Source: Dechloromonas sp. CZR5 (GTDB lineage: Bacteria; Pseudomonadota; Gammaproteobacteria; Burkholderiales; Rhodocyclaceae). From it: DNA of 64,000 nucleotides. Positions 25,376 through 34,220 of the stretch are shown here, in pieces. Below the pieces are notes generated by a model that saw nothing but the letters and a program-made list of their open reading frames with translations, ran no database searches and had not been told where the DNA came from. The position numbers and the translations under genes were made by a program. Every line of letters starts with the position of its first letter. Position 1 is the first letter of the stretch. The stretch lies in the NCBI RefSeq assembly GCF_008711155.1, contig NZ_VUYQ01000003.1:496001-560000 (forward strand). Direction: 5' to 3'.

Positions 25376-27790
25376 ATGTCGAACCCCAACACCCTCCCGG
25401 AAACCGTCGAACTGCCGCTGCTGCCGTTGCGCGATGTCGTCGTGTTTCCGCACATGGTCATCCCGCTCTTCGTCGGCCGTCCGAAGTCGATCAAGGCCCT
25501 CGAAATGGCCATGGAGTCGGGCAAGAACATCCTGCTGCTGGCCCAAAAATCCGCCGCCAAGGATGAGCCGGAACCCGACGACCTGTACCGTATCGGCTGC
25601 CTGGCCAATATCCTACAGATGCTCAAGTTGCCCGACGGCACCGTCAAGGTGCTGGTTGAAGGCACCCAGCGTGCCCACGTCGAAGCCATCGACGTCCAGG
25701 CTTCGGTGTTCATGGCCACCGCTACCCCGCTCGTCCAGCCGGGCATCGAGGATCACGAGATCGAGGCCATGCGCCGCGCCGTGGTCGCCCAGTTCGACCA
25801 GTTCGTCAAGCTGAACAAGAAGATTCCGCCGGAGGTTCTCTCCTCCATCGCCGGCATCGAGGACGCCGGCCGCCTGGCCGACACCATTGCCGCCCACCTG
25901 CCGCTCAAGCTCGAGCAGAAGCAGGAAGTGCTCGAGATGGAGAGCATCCGCGACCGTATCGACCGCTTGCTCTCCCAACTCGAAGCCGAAATCGACATCC
26001 TGCAGGTCGAAAAGCGCATCCGGGGCCGCGTCAAGCGCCAGATGGAAAAGAGCCAGCGCGAGTACTACCTGAACGAACAGGTCAAGGCCATCCAGAAGGA
26101 ACTCGGTGAAGGCGAGGAAGGTGCCGATCTCGAGGAACTGGACAAGAAGATCACCGCCGCCGGCATGAGCAAGGAAGGCCTGGCCAAGGCGCAGAGTGAG
26201 CTGAAGAAGCTGCGCCTGATGTCGCCGATGTCGGCCGAAGCCACCGTCGTCCGCAACTTCATCGAAACGCTGATCGGCCTGCCGTGGCGCAAGAAGACGC
26301 GTATCAGCAAGGATCTGCGCGCCGCCGAGTCGATTCTCGACCAGGACCACTACGGTCTCGACAAGGTCAAGGAACGCATCGTCGAGTACCTCGCCGTGCA
26401 ACAGCGCGTCGAGAAGGTCAAGGCCCCCATCCTGTGTCTGGTTGGCCCCCCGGGTGTCGGCAAGACTTCGCTCGGCCAGTCCATCGCCAAGGCGACGAAC
26501 CGCAAGTTCGTCCGCATGGCCCTGGGCGGTGTACGTGACGAGGCTGAAATCCGCGGCCACCGTCGCACTTACATTGGCTCCATGCCGGGCAAGATCCTGC
26601 AGAGCCTGACCAAGATCGGCGTCCGCAACCCGCTGTTCCTGCTCGACGAAGTCGACAAGCTCGGCCAGGACTTCCGTGGCGACCCATCATCTGCCTTGCT
26701 CGAAGTACTCGACCCGGAGCAGAACAACACCTTCCAGGATCATTACGTCGAAGTCGATTTCGACCTGTCCGACGTGATGTTCGTGGCCACGGCCAATACC
26801 CTGAACATCCCGGCGCCGCTGCTCGACCGCATGGAAGTGATCCGCCTGTCCGGCTATACCGAGGACGAGAAGGTCAACATCGCCATGCGCTACCTGCTGC
26901 CCAAGCAGCTGAAGAACAATGGCGTCAAGAAGACGGAAGCCATGGTCGCCGAGAGCGCCATTCGCGACATCGTCCGCTACTACACCCGCGAGGCCGGCGT
27001 TCGTGCGCTCGAGCGCGAGATTTCCAAGATTTGCCGCAAGATCGTCAAGACGCTCGTGCTCAAGAAACGGGATTCGAAGATCGCCGTCAACGCCAAGAAT
27101 CTCGACAAGTTCCTCGGCGTCCGTCGCTACAGCTTCGGCATGGCCGAGAAGGAAAACCAGGTCGGCCAGGTCACCGGGCTGGCGTGGACCGAAGTCGGCG
27201 GCGAACTGCTGACCATCGAATGCGCCAACATGCCGGGCAAGGGCAACATCATCCGCACCGGCTCGCTGGGCGACGTGATGAAGGAATCGGTCGAAGCGGC
27301 CCGCTCGGTGGTTCGAGCCCGCTCGCACCGCCTGGGCATCAAGGACGAGGCGTTCGAGAAGACCGACATCCACATCCACGTTCCGGAAGGAGCCACCCCG
27401 AAGGATGGCCCGTCCGCCGGCATCGCCATGACCACCGCGCTGGTTTCCTCGTACACCGGCATCCCGGTCCGCTGCGACGTCTGCATGACCGGGGAGATTA
27501 CCCTGCGCGGCGAGGTACTGGCCATCGGCGGCCTCAAGGAAAAGCTGCTGGCGGCCGTGCGTGGTGGCTTGAAGACGGCATTGATACCGGAAGAGAACGT
27601 CAAGGATCTCACCGAGATCCCCGACAACATCAAGAACAAGATCGAGATCGTACCGGTCAAGTGGATCGACCAGGTTCTGGAAAGAGCACTGGAACACAAG
27701 CCGGAAGCGCTGCCGGCCGAAAGCGACGCCAATTCAGGCGTCCAGGCCGCCACCGATGCGGTTGCGGCCTCGACCGTCGTTACTCATTGA
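25376..27790 (+). CDS. lon: ATP-dependent protease La
   Basis: An 804-residue Lon protease. The N-terminal LON substrate domain (PLLPLRDVVVFPHMV...) runs to about 210, AAA+ Walker A is GPPGVGKTSLGQS and Walker B FLLDEVDKL, and the protease domain has the catalytic Ser in PKDGPSAGIAM with the Lys further on. It degrades misfolded and regulatory proteins. It follows clpX with its own likely heat-shock promoter at 25316. Confidence 0.97.
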   Translation: MSNPNTLPETVELPLLPLRDVVVFPHMVIPLFVGRPKSIKALEMAMESGKNILLLAQKSAAKDEPEPDDLYRIGCLANILQMLKLPDGTVKVLVEGTQRAHVEAIDVQASVFMATATPLVQPGIEDHEIEAMRRAVVAQFDQFVKLNKKIPPEVLSSIAGIEDAGRLADTIAAHLPLKLEQKQEVLEMESIRDRIDRLLSQLEAEIDILQVEKRIRGRVKRQMEKSQREYYLNEQVKAIQKELGEGEEGADLEELDKKITAAGMSKEGLAKAQSELKKLRLMSPMSAEATVVRNFIETLIGLPWRKKTRISKDLRAAESILDQDHYGLDKVKERIVEYLAVQQRVEKVKAPILCLVGPPGVGKTSLGQSIAKATNRKFVRMALGGVRDEAEIRGHRRTYIGSMPGKILQSLTKIGVRNPLFLLDEVDKLGQDFRGDPSSALLEVLDPEQNNTFQDHYVEVDFDLSDVMFVATANTLNIPAPLLDRMEVIRLSGYTEDEKVNIAMRYLLPKQLKNNGVKKTEAMVAESAIRDIVRYYTREAGVRALEREISKICRKIVKTLVLKKRDSKIAVNAKNLDKFLGVRRYSFGMAEKENQVGQVTGLAWTEVGGELLTIECANMPGKGNIIRTGSLGDVMKESVEAARSVVRARSHRLGIKDEAFEKTDIHIHVPEGATPKDGPSAGIAMTTALVSSYTGIPVRCDVCMTGEITLRGEVLAIGGLKEKLLAAVRGGLKTALIPEENVKDLTEIPDNIKNKIEIVPVKWIDQVLERALEHKPEALPAESDANSGVQAATDAVAASTVVTH

Positions 27791-27872
27791 TTTTGAAGGG
27801 AAGGATGCCAGCGGCGTGCGCTCTGGCAGCTTTCCCTCCTTCCTCCCCGCGGTGAAATGACCGAAAATCCGC

Positions 27873-27902
27873 TTGACACAAGGATTTCGCGAGAGATATA
27901 AA
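27873..27902 (+). promoter_or_regulatory. Predicted sigma-70 promoter of hupB
   Basis: TTGACA (27873-27878), 18 bases, then TATAAA (27897-27902). About 55 bases before the ATG of the HU gene, with AGGGGA as ribosome site near 27944. A strong constitutive promoter fits a highly expressed histone-like protein. Confidence 0.75.
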
Positions 27903-27956
27903 TCCGTCCTCGCAAAGTTTTCACCACTCCAAATCCTATTTTTAGGGGACTTCAAT

Positions 27957-28229
27957 ATGAACAAATCTGAACTGATCGACGCCATCGCCACCCAAGCCGA
28001 CATCTCCAAGGCTGCCGCTGGCCGTGCTCTGGATGCCGCTGTTGAAGCCATCACCGGTGCACTGAAGAAGGGCGACTCGGTCAGCCTGATCGGTTTCGGC
28101 ACCTTCTACGTCGGTGAGCGCGCTGCCCGCACCGGCCGCAACCCGCAAACCGGCAAGACCCTGGAAATCAAGGCCGCCAAGTCGCCGAAGTTCCGCGCCG
28201 GCAAGGGCCTGAAGGACGCCTGCAACTAA
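27957..28229 (+). CDS. hupB: DNA-binding protein HU-beta
   Basis: A 90-residue HU protein starting at ATG 27957 after AGGGGAC. The family signature [21 protein letters not shown] (here given only by its ends, residues about 46-66) and the proline-containing beta arm are present. It bends and compacts DNA. Its place after lon is the usual one in proteobacteria. Confidence 0.96.
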   Translation: MNKSELIDAIATQADISKAAAGRALDAAVEAITGALKKGDSVSLIGFGTFYVGERAARTGRNPQTGKTLEIKAAKSPKFRAGKGLKDACN

Positions 28230-28290
28230 TCGTCACCGGCGCAATACGCAAAGACGGGACAAAGCCGGCTACGTATTGCGTTGATGGAGC

Positions 28291-28366
28291 GGGTGCTTAG
28301 CTCAGTTGGTAGAGCGTCGCCCTTACAAGGCGAATGTCGGCGGTTCGACCCCGTCAGCACCCACCA
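28291..28366 (+). tRNA. tRNA-Val (anticodon TAC)
   Basis: A 76-base tRNA with the GGGTGCTTAGCTCAGTTGG 5' arm. The anticodon loop CTTACAA reads anticodon TAC (valine), the TTCGACC T-loop is present and CCA is encoded. It sits between hupB and the element. It is not the integration site; the repeats lie further on in mutS. Confidence 0.96.
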
Positions 28367-28400
28367 AGCGGTCCTCTCCCAAAGTACAACGAAGTCTCGA

Positions 28401-28430
28401 AACCCTGCTCCGGCAGGGTTTTTCTTTTTC
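28401..28430 (+). terminator. Rho-independent terminator after tRNA-Val
   Basis: Stem AACCCTGC / GCAGGGTT with a TCCG loop, followed by a T-rich tail (TTTCTTTTT). It ends the hupB/tRNA-Val transcription unit. Confidence 0.85.
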
Positions 28431-28567
28431 CGCCTCCCACTGACATGAAACAACGTCCATTGCTTCCCCTGTAGCCGGGATCAGCCCTTAAAATCACCGC
28501 CAAAACTTGGGCGATGCCTGTATTGAAGGGATAATCACCCTATTCCAGAAAGACATCTTCGTTAAGA

Positions 28568-28608
28568 TTTTCCTGGTTTCAGGAAGCCCTCCGGAAACCA
28601 CAGGAAAA
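28568..28608 (+). other. Interrupted inverted repeat in the native mutS leader
   Basis: TTTTCCTG GTTTC pairs with GAAAC (CA bulge) CAGGAAAA around a 13-base loop. It is in the original chromosomal leader upstream of the old mutS ATG at 28634 and has been separated from the rest of mutS by the element. It may have been a leader hairpin or binding site; function unknown. Confidence 0.6.
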
Positions 28609-28633
28609 CATAAAAACTATTACATAAAATCAA

Positions 28634-28723
28634 ATGGTTAAAGAATCAAAAGAGCAGCCCAAGCATACCCCCATGATGCATGAGTGCTTAACGCCGTTAT
28701 ATGGTCGTTTCAGGACGGTGTAA
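28634..28723 (+). pseudogene. mutS: Original 5' end of mutS, now cut off by the inserted element
   Basis: ATG 28634 opens a short frame MVKESKEQPKHTPMM... whose KHTPMM segment is the conserved MutS N-terminus. After the attL repeat it runs into element DNA and stops at 28723 (29 codons). The rest of mutS continues at the other end of the element, from 43412. This is the host start of the gene before insertion. Confidence 0.85.
28658..28680. other. attL: left copy of the integration-site repeat
   Basis: 23 bases, CCCAAGCATACCCC then a C then ATGATGCA. Repeated at 43412-43434 with one mismatch (C to G in the fifteenth base). The repeat encodes the conserved KHTPMM start of MutS. Confidence 0.85.
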
Positions 28724-28885
28724 GTCAAAACCTACACCAATTCCTATACCTCTATATTTCAGGTACCAGGGCGAACAAAATAAATTTGCCCAACTCCACC
28801 AGCAGCGAATCATGGCGTTCGCACAACGCACTACTGGATGATGACCGGCCTTCCACTCGTTGAGATTAATGACTTGTCCAGGCAT
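28697..28885 (-). CDS. Small phage-type protein of unknown function
   Basis: A 62-residue frame on the minus strand starting at ATG 28885, with GGAGG eight bases upstream, just after the polyvalent protein gene. The start MPGQVINLNEWKAGHHP and the Trp-rich middle (MIRCWWSWANLFC) look like a true small protein; the end, which runs into the attL arm region, may be a deletion remnant. Function unknown. Confidence 0.5.
   Translation of the reverse strand: MPGQVINLNEWKAGHHPVVRCANAMIRCWWSWANLFCSPWYLKYRGIGIGVGFDLHRPETTI
28717..28750. repeat. Left cluster of arm-type integrase-binding-site candidates
   Basis: AACCTACACC (28729-28738) and TTCCTATACC (28741-28750) in direct orientation and GGTGTAAGT (28717-28725) inverted. 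The same AACCTAYACC motif occurs three times on the right side between int and attR. The place just inside attL and the pattern suit integrase arm-binding sites. Confidence 0.6.
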
Positions 28886-28890
28886 GGCAA

Positions 28891-31566
28891 CTACCTCCGT
28901 GTTGGGGTGAATTTTTCCTGCAACTCGTTTGCGATCTTCAGCTTCTTCTGGTTCTGATCATCCACCTTGCGGGCGAATTCATCAGCCGTCATGCCGTTAC
29001 GGGCATACTCGCGCTTCAGTTGCGTGATGTTGGACTCAATCTCCATCATCTTTGCTTCAGCGGCGCGTTTAGCATTCAGCGTTAGCACATCATCTGGATA
29101 GCTGCCGACTTTGATACCAAACCCGGCACCGATCGCCTGCGGTACCGACTGCTCACGCCCGAACGAATCGGTACGCCCCGACCCGGCATCAACCACGCCA
29201 GAGAATGCGTAGGTGCCCGGCAGGATGATGATGTTCGGCGCGAAAGCCTTGTACAGATGATCGACCAGCTTCAGTATCTTGTGCGGCTTCTTGGCTGCGA
29301 CCTCGAGCAGCATCGGAATACTGCGATAGGTGAAGCTGATGAATGGGAATGCCGTGTTGCGCATAGCCTGAACCCACGGCGCATTGATGTGGTAATCCAG
29401 GAACGACCGACGAGCCACCTTGCCGGCTGCGATATCGCTGGCCCCTTCTTCCTTGGCGCGCAGCCAGGCAGCCAAGCGAAATACCTGGTCCTCGGCCTCG
29501 TAGAGATCGATCAGGGAGCCTGCTTCGGTCCGAATCGCCTTGCCGGCCGCGGTCGGCTTGAACGCCTCCCAGGCTGACGGGAAGCGTAGTTGTAGCGCCT
29601 TCTGCAGAGCAACCATTACCCCAACCTGCCCGCCCTGCGTTTCGCCCAGCGTGCCGAGTTCCTTTTCCATCGCTTCCAGCAAGGGCTCGAGTTGATCCTT
29701 CTGGATTTCGGCCGTAACCCAGCTACCGAGATTGGCCCCGGATTCTTGGTAACGGTTGATGATCTCGCGCGCAGCTTCGGCATCACGCATGCCGGCACGC
29801 GATAGTCCGTTTCCTGTACGTCCGATCAACCCGCGCCCTTCGCGCTGGCTGGCCCCCAGGATGATGCGCAAGGCCTTGGCGATATGGCCGGCCGTCACAT
29901 CATGCCAATCCGCCATGACGAAGTTGGCCATGACGTTGTTTGTATGCACGGCCGGCGAGAGCGCCGTCTTGGCCGTCTTCCAGGCACTCAGGATAGCGGC
30001 GTAGGTTTCTCCCAGCGGCTTGAAGCGGAAACCAACTGTCTGACGGACATCATTCCAGATCGGACCCGGAATGTAGCGGCCGGCCAGCTTGCCGTATTTC
30101 AGCACCTGAGTCCCGGCGATCTTGGTTTCAGGGACTTGAACCCACTCGCCAGGCTTGAAGGTATCGCGCATGCGCTCGGATGCCTCAACGAGATCGCCAG
30201 GCACATCGGAAGCCAGTTGCTTGCTGTAGGTGTTGGCCAGCCATTCCAGGTAACGACCTGTTTCAACGTCGTGAATCATGCCATGCAGCGTCTTGGCGAT
30301 CGCGTAGCGCGCCTCGTCAATCTCGCCCATCGTCACCCGCTCCTGCTTCGTGAAGTCGCGCCACACCACCAGCTTTCCGCCTTTGGTATCGCGCACCTCC
30401 CAAGTTCCGGCATGCTCCCAGGTAGAGAACTTGGCCGGAATAGCCTCATTCGCCGGCCAATAGATCACCTCCAACAGCCTGCCCTTTTGCTGACGATTAG
30501 TTTCCCCTGGACCTGCAGCCTGCTCGAGATCCATCACGCCGGCACCGAACGCTTGACGACGCTCCAGGCGGACGAACTTCTCGCCGCGCAGTTGCTTGTC
30601 GGCCTGGCCATTCTTCAGCTTGCGATTCCACCATTCCGGCGCGATGTTCTTGAACTTGGCCATGTCCACGGCATCGGTCATGCCGCGACCCTTGTATTGA
30701 TCGCCCATGATGGCAATCGCGCGCTTGCGGCTGGCCGTTTCGCTCTTGGTCAGTTCTGCCGTGTGTTTGATATAGGAACGGCGCAGGTATTCAAAGCGGT
30801 TGCGGTTGAACGTTTCCTGATCCAGTTGGCCAAGGCTGACAGCCTCTTCGGACAGGTTATCGATCATGCCTTTTACTTCTTCCATGACCTTGAGCGATTC
30901 AGGCGGCAGTTGCGCCTCAAAATAGGCGGCAGCTTGTGGATCTGCGTTGTTCATCCACTCATAGGCAACCCGGCTTTCGGCGCGCGTCAGCGTCGAGAGG
31001 TTTTCAAGCAGTTCGCCGGTCTGGCGCAACTGAACGCGCATCTTTCCCTGCATCATCACACGCCGGTCAACTACCGCTTCAGGCAGCCCGTAATCGGAGA
31101 TCACGCCGGCCTTGACGATCTCCGGCGTCAAACGATCGATCAGCGCGCCGGCCTTGTCGTAGAGCGTGCCAGTCATCGCATCGAGGCGAACAGCATGCGT
31201 CACGGTACGCAACACGGCGTCGACAGGACGCCAGGTAGCCGACGGTTTCTGGATGATTTCTTCGGCGCGCTGGGAAGCCGATTGTTGATTGATATTGCGC
31301 GACAGCAGCGCATCGGCCGGATTCTTTTCCCGCCACAGTGCGGCCAGCTTTTCGAACAGCTGGTACCCAACCATTGCTTCAGGATCGCCAACCATCTGAC
31401 CCAACTTCCAAGGACCAATATTTGCGCCGAAGAAGAAGTTTTTGGCCGGAATCGGATTTTTTGCAAATGGGCGCAGAAGATCAAACTGGTAGTGGCATAG
31501 CAATACACCGTCTTCCCAGCATTCCCTGGCCATCGTCGCCGGATTGTCATAGGTACAAACGGCCAT
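28891..31566 (-). CDS. Large phage polyvalent protein
   Basis: An 891-residue protein, last large gene of the element's minus-strand operon. It lacks recognisable catalytic motifs. Segments such as TAKTALSPAVHTNNVMANFVMADWHDV, PFISFTYRSIPMLLEVAAKK and the charged C-terminal coil resemble large polyvalent proteins of podovirus-like phages, often injected with or packaged beside the DNA. The ATG at 31566 overlaps the stop of the preceding gene (TGATG); a GTG one codon earlier is possible. Virion or ejection role is inferred only. Confidence 0.6.
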   Translation of the reverse strand: MAVCTYDNPATMARECWEDGVLLCHYQFDLLRPFAKNPIPAKNFFFGANIGPWKLGQMVGDPEAMVGYQLFEKLAALWREKNPADALLSRNINQQSASQRAEEIIQKPSATWRPVDAVLRTVTHAVRLDAMTGTLYDKAGALIDRLTPEIVKAGVISDYGLPEAVVDRRVMMQGKMRVQLRQTGELLENLSTLTRAESRVAYEWMNNADPQAAAYFEAQLPPESLKVMEEVKGMIDNLSEEAVSLGQLDQETFNRNRFEYLRRSYIKHTAELTKSETASRKRAIAIMGDQYKGRGMTDAVDMAKFKNIAPEWWNRKLKNGQADKQLRGEKFVRLERRQAFGAGVMDLEQAAGPGETNRQQKGRLLEVIYWPANEAIPAKFSTWEHAGTWEVRDTKGGKLVVWRDFTKQERVTMGEIDEARYAIAKTLHGMIHDVETGRYLEWLANTYSKQLASDVPGDLVEASERMRDTFKPGEWVQVPETKIAGTQVLKYGKLAGRYIPGPIWNDVRQTVGFRFKPLGETYAAILSAWKTAKTALSPAVHTNNVMANFVMADWHDVTAGHIAKALRIILGASQREGRGLIGRTGNGLSRAGMRDAEAAREIINRYQESGANLGSWVTAEIQKDQLEPLLEAMEKELGTLGETQGGQVGVMVALQKALQLRFPSAWEAFKPTAAGKAIRTEAGSLIDLYEAEDQVFRLAAWLRAKEEGASDIAAGKVARRSFLDYHINAPWVQAMRNTAFPFISFTYRSIPMLLEVAAKKPHKILKLVDHLYKAFAPNIIILPGTYAFSGVVDAGSGRTDSFGREQSVPQAIGAGFGIKVGSYPDDVLTLNAKRAAEAKMMEIESNITQLKREYARNGMTADEFARKVDDQNQKKLKIANELQEKFTPTRR

Positions 31567-31973
31567 CACTTACCCCGCGTCTGCCGGTTGAATTCAGTCA
31601 GCAGGTTCAAGGTCAGCGCCTGGATCGCGTATGCCTCGAATTCGCTACTCGGCGCCTTCTCACCGTAGTGTTCCCGAATCTCCTGCCAGATATGCACGGC
31701 TTCATGGACGATCAAGGCCTGAACCGCTTCCGTATCCTTGCCATCGAAGTCACGGATGCAGACGACGGCAGCTTGCTTGCCTTGAGGTCCGCAGAAGAAA
31801 TGAACCGACGCATGAGAATGGTCGTTGATGACGAATGCCGGGCGGCTTTCCTTTGGGATTTTCAAGTGCTTCAGCACTTTTCGGTATCCGCGTTCTGTCG
31901 TGCAGAGCGTGAGGTAATGCGACGAAATAACCAGGGCGCGATCGAGCCAACGAGGCTTGATGCGTTTGCTCAC
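31566..31973 (-). CDS. Phage HExxH metallopeptidase-like protein
   Basis: A 135-residue protein starting at GTG 31973. It has HEAVHIWQEIREHYGEK with a possible HExxH zinc motif and a downstream Glu (SSEFEAYAIQ), as in small metallopeptidases. It overlaps the preceding gene's stop (GTGA) and the following gene's start. It could process the neighbouring large protein, which is a guess from position. Confidence 0.6.
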   Translation of the reverse strand: MSKRIKPRWLDRALVISSHYLTLCTTERGYRKVLKHLKIPKESRPAFVINDHSHASVHFFCGPQGKQAAVVCIRDFDGKDTEAVQALIVHEAVHIWQEIREHYGEKAPSSEFEAYAIQALTLNLLTEFNRQTRGK

Positions 31974-32722
31974 GGCTTCACCTTGTCAAACCGTACATAC
32001 TGACCATTGCCGGCGATAAGATAGACTCCCTTCATGAACTTGCGGTATTCGCCGGCTCTGACGCGCTCAGCAATATCTGTTAGGTCGTAATCTTCCAGAT
32101 AGGTCAAAGCGCAAGCCTCAGCGACTCGCTGCTCTGCCTTGGCGAGTTGATCCCGTAGAGAGTGGTTTTCTTCGACAAGTTTCAGATGGTCGGCACGCAT
32201 CTCGGCTATTTCTTCCTGCGCGGCGGCGAGTTGGGTGCGGAGTTCGGCTATTACGTCGAAGGCGTCCCTCGGGCCGTCAAGATCAAGCAGTTCGTTTGCA
32301 ATTTTCAACGCACGCTTCAACCGCTCAATCTCACTTACCAGCGGCTTAGTTGCCCTTGCTACTGCTGTGGCTACTTGGTCGGATGTGAATAACGGAGTCC
32401 TGTTTTTATACGCTTTCGGCTCGTAGCCAGTTATTGCGGCGTCCGGTATCCGCATTTCATCATCGCCGTCCAACCAGCAAAGCCAAGCAACCGGCTCCCC
32501 GGCTCCCTTCAGCAATTCCGCCTTGTAGGCTTCGATAGCCGCTTCATCGCGGATCACAGCCTTCCCGTTGATTTCATCCGCAATCTTCTGTGCGGCATCA
32601 ACATTCCAGTCTCCGCAACCCAGCCACTCACGGGCTTTCACGCCTGCTACATAGAGCTCAACGCTTACGTTGGTCGTCTTGACCTCGGCAAGCGCCAGTA
32701 TTTGCTCTCTGCTAATGTTCAT
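31970..32722 (-). CDS. Phage protein with coiled coil, Ea22-like
   Basis: A 250-residue protein taken to start at ATG 32722 (MNISREQILALAEV). The middle has GEPVAWLCWLDGD and TPLFTSDQVATAVA, a pattern common in Ea22/Ead-type phage proteins, and then a coiled coil (about residues 140-210). No function known. It sits directly behind the small terminase, where a large terminase would be expected. Confidence 0.55.
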   Translation of the reverse strand: MNISREQILALAEVKTTNVSVELYVAGVKAREWLGCGDWNVDAAQKIADEINGKAVIRDEAAIEAYKAELLKGAGEPVAWLCWLDGDDEMRIPDAAITGYEPKAYKNRTPLFTSDQVATAVARATKPLVSEIERLKRALKIANELLDLDGPRDAFDVIAELRTQLAAAQEEIAEMRADHLKLVEENHSLRDQLAKAEQRVAEACALTYLEDYDLTDIAERVRAGEYRKFMKGVYLIAGNGQYVRFDKVKP

Positions 32723-32724
32723 TT

Positions 32725-33252
32725 TCACTCCTTGACTGGTCCCAATACATTCCCGCTCAACGAAGCCAGCAAATCGGCGAGCGGATCGGTTTTCTGCTTG
32801 TTGTCCTTCTCGAATAGCCCGAGGATCTTCGCCGCCTTCTCCAAGGCGTTTCCCTTGTCCCAAAACTTGTACTTGATCCGCCCGTATTCATCGATCTCGA
32901 AGGATGCGACGGCGGCGCGCGTTACCGGGTCCAGTTCGTGCGGTAGTTTCACGCGGCCGTCTTGGTGCATGATCCCAGCGATATCGGAGATCGCTACCCG
33001 GCGAATCTCGCGGATGATCTCGGCCGAATCCAACTCGGCGCGATCGGCGGCGGCTGCCTGAATTTCGCGCACCCTTACCGAAACCTTACTGTCGGCGGCA
33101 AGCTCGGAAGACCTGGCATAGATGGTTTCCGCCTTCATTCGCTCGGCCTTGTAGCTCGCCCGATACGCATCGGCCAGGCTCTTCCCCTTGGCTACCTCAT
33201 GAGCGAACTTCTCCTGCTGCGGCGTAAGTCCGTGTTCGTTCTTCGCACTCAC
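32725..33252 (-). CDS. Phage terminase small subunit
   Basis: A 175-residue DNA-binding packaging protein. The N-terminus LTPQQEKFAHEVAKGKSLADAYRASY is the HTH pattern of the terminase small-subunit group; a helical middle and EDNK-type linker follow. It recognises phage DNA for packaging. The start is a GTG at 33252 overlapping the DUF1064 stop. No large subunit gene is present in this element. Confidence 0.85.
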   Translation of the reverse strand: MSAKNEHGLTPQQEKFAHEVAKGKSLADAYRASYKAERMKAETIYARSSELAADSKVSVRVREIQAAAADRAELDSAEIIREIRRVAISDIAGIMHQDGRVKLPHELDPVTRAAVASFEIDEYGRIKYKFWDKGNALEKAAKILGLFEKDNKQKTDPLADLLASLSGNVLGPVKE

Positions 33253-33704
33253 GATCGAATCTCCTGAATCTCAATCCCATGAACGTGCAGCATCAGCTTT
33301 CGCTTCAGCCGAAACTCAGGCGTCACAGCGCCCTTCACATCCTCGACAATCAATCGCCCCTGGCGGTCGTTGTAGGTGAAGTCGGCCAGGTATTTCGTCG
33401 GCCGCTCCTTTCCGCCGCTTGGCTTTTCCAATTCGGGGATCAGCAAGAACTCAACCTGTGACTTAAGGTCGGAAATCTCGCCGGCCCGTTGAAGTAGCTC
33501 GAGGTGCAGAAAGCGGCGATGCTCGGCTTTCGAGTCAAATTTCTGTCCGCGATCGATGACCTTCTCGTTTCCGTATTTCTGGCCCTTGCGCTGCACCTTC
33601 TCGGCTGGCGTGTCGCGCATCTGGATCGCCGTCATTCGACCCGCGATACGCTCCCTGACGTTCAGAAGCTGCTCGGGAGACATGCGTATCGCGTTTCTAC
33701 CCAT
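33249..33704 (-). CDS. DUF1064 phage nuclease-like protein
   Basis: A 151-residue protein of the DUF1064 group found in phage replication regions. KYGNEKVIDRGQKFDSKAEH and a QVEFLLIPEL strand, then YLADFTYNDRQGRLIVEDVKG, give a possible PD-(D/E)xK nuclease pattern. It may be a Holliday-junction or repair nuclease. Its start at 33704 overlaps the preceding gene. Confidence 0.7.
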   Translation of the reverse strand: MGRNAIRMSPEQLLNVRERIAGRMTAIQMRDTPAEKVQRKGQKYGNEKVIDRGQKFDSKAEHRRFLHLELLQRAGEISDLKSQVEFLLIPELEKPSGGKERPTKYLADFTYNDRQGRLIVEDVKGAVTPEFRLKRKLMLHVHGIEIQEIRS

Positions 33705-34044
33705 TGGATTTCACCTGGTTCGACGCTTCGGCCGTGGCTTTGTAGCGCAGGTAGCGTGAATTCCGCGATGGATCGGCAATAGCATCGATCATTCCCCAGG
33801 CCCGCAAGCGGAGCAGCGCCCACGACACAGCGGAATGGGAAAACTTCGTGGCCCAAATGATCTGCGCTTCCGTCTTCAGTCCCGGTGAGTCTTTCAGGAA
33901 ACCAAGCACGGCTTCCGTTGCGCTGCCTGGCTGGATGACGCCGGCCGGCCTTGGGTTGAACTTCTGAGATTTCTTCGATGGCTGCCTGGACTCGGCGATA
34001 TCGCTCAACATCGACACCACGGAAAACGAAATCGATTGATTCAC
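33697..34044 (-). CDS. Winged-helix-like phage protein
   Basis: A 115-residue protein whose middle (ATEAVLGFLKDSPGLKTEAQIIWATKFSHSAVSWALLRLRAWGMI) has a winged-helix shape. The start is taken as GTG 34044 because it overlaps the stop of the small gene upstream (GTGA), like all other genes in this operon. Likely a DNA-binding regulator or replication accessory; not recognised further. Confidence 0.55.
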   Translation of the reverse strand: MNQSISFSVVSMLSDIAESRQPSKKSQKFNPRPAGVIQPGSATEAVLGFLKDSPGLKTEAQIIWATKFSHSAVSWALLRLRAWGMIDAIADPSRNSRYLRYKATAEASNQVKSNG

Positions 34045-34220
34045 GACTTTTTTACCCACCCGGAAGCCTTCACCTTTGCCGCTACCCCTTCGGCAAACTC
34101 TCTGCCCTGCGTTTGTTCCATGAACTGAAGTTGCCTGATCTGCTCGCGCCGGCTCGAGCAATTCGTGATGATCTCCACCGCCTCCTTGAAGGTCGGATTC
34201 CGTGATCGATACTCGGTCAT
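34041..34220 (-). CDS. Small phage protein, 59 residues
   Basis: ATG 34220 begins directly after the DUF6475 gene stop and codes for 59 residues (MTEYRSRNPTFKEAVEII ... KKS). The reading fits small helical phage proteins found beside replication genes. Its stop overlaps the GTG of the next gene, as in the rest of the operon. Function unknown. Confidence 0.6.
   Translation of the reverse strand: MTEYRSRNPTFKEAVEIITNCSSRREQIRQLQFMEQTQGREFAEGVAAKVKASGWVKKS

Noticed and set aside
28291..28366. tRNA-Val as the integration site of the element
   Set aside because: No repeat of the tRNA 3' end appears at the right boundary; the repeated sequence lies at 28658 and 43412 in mutS.
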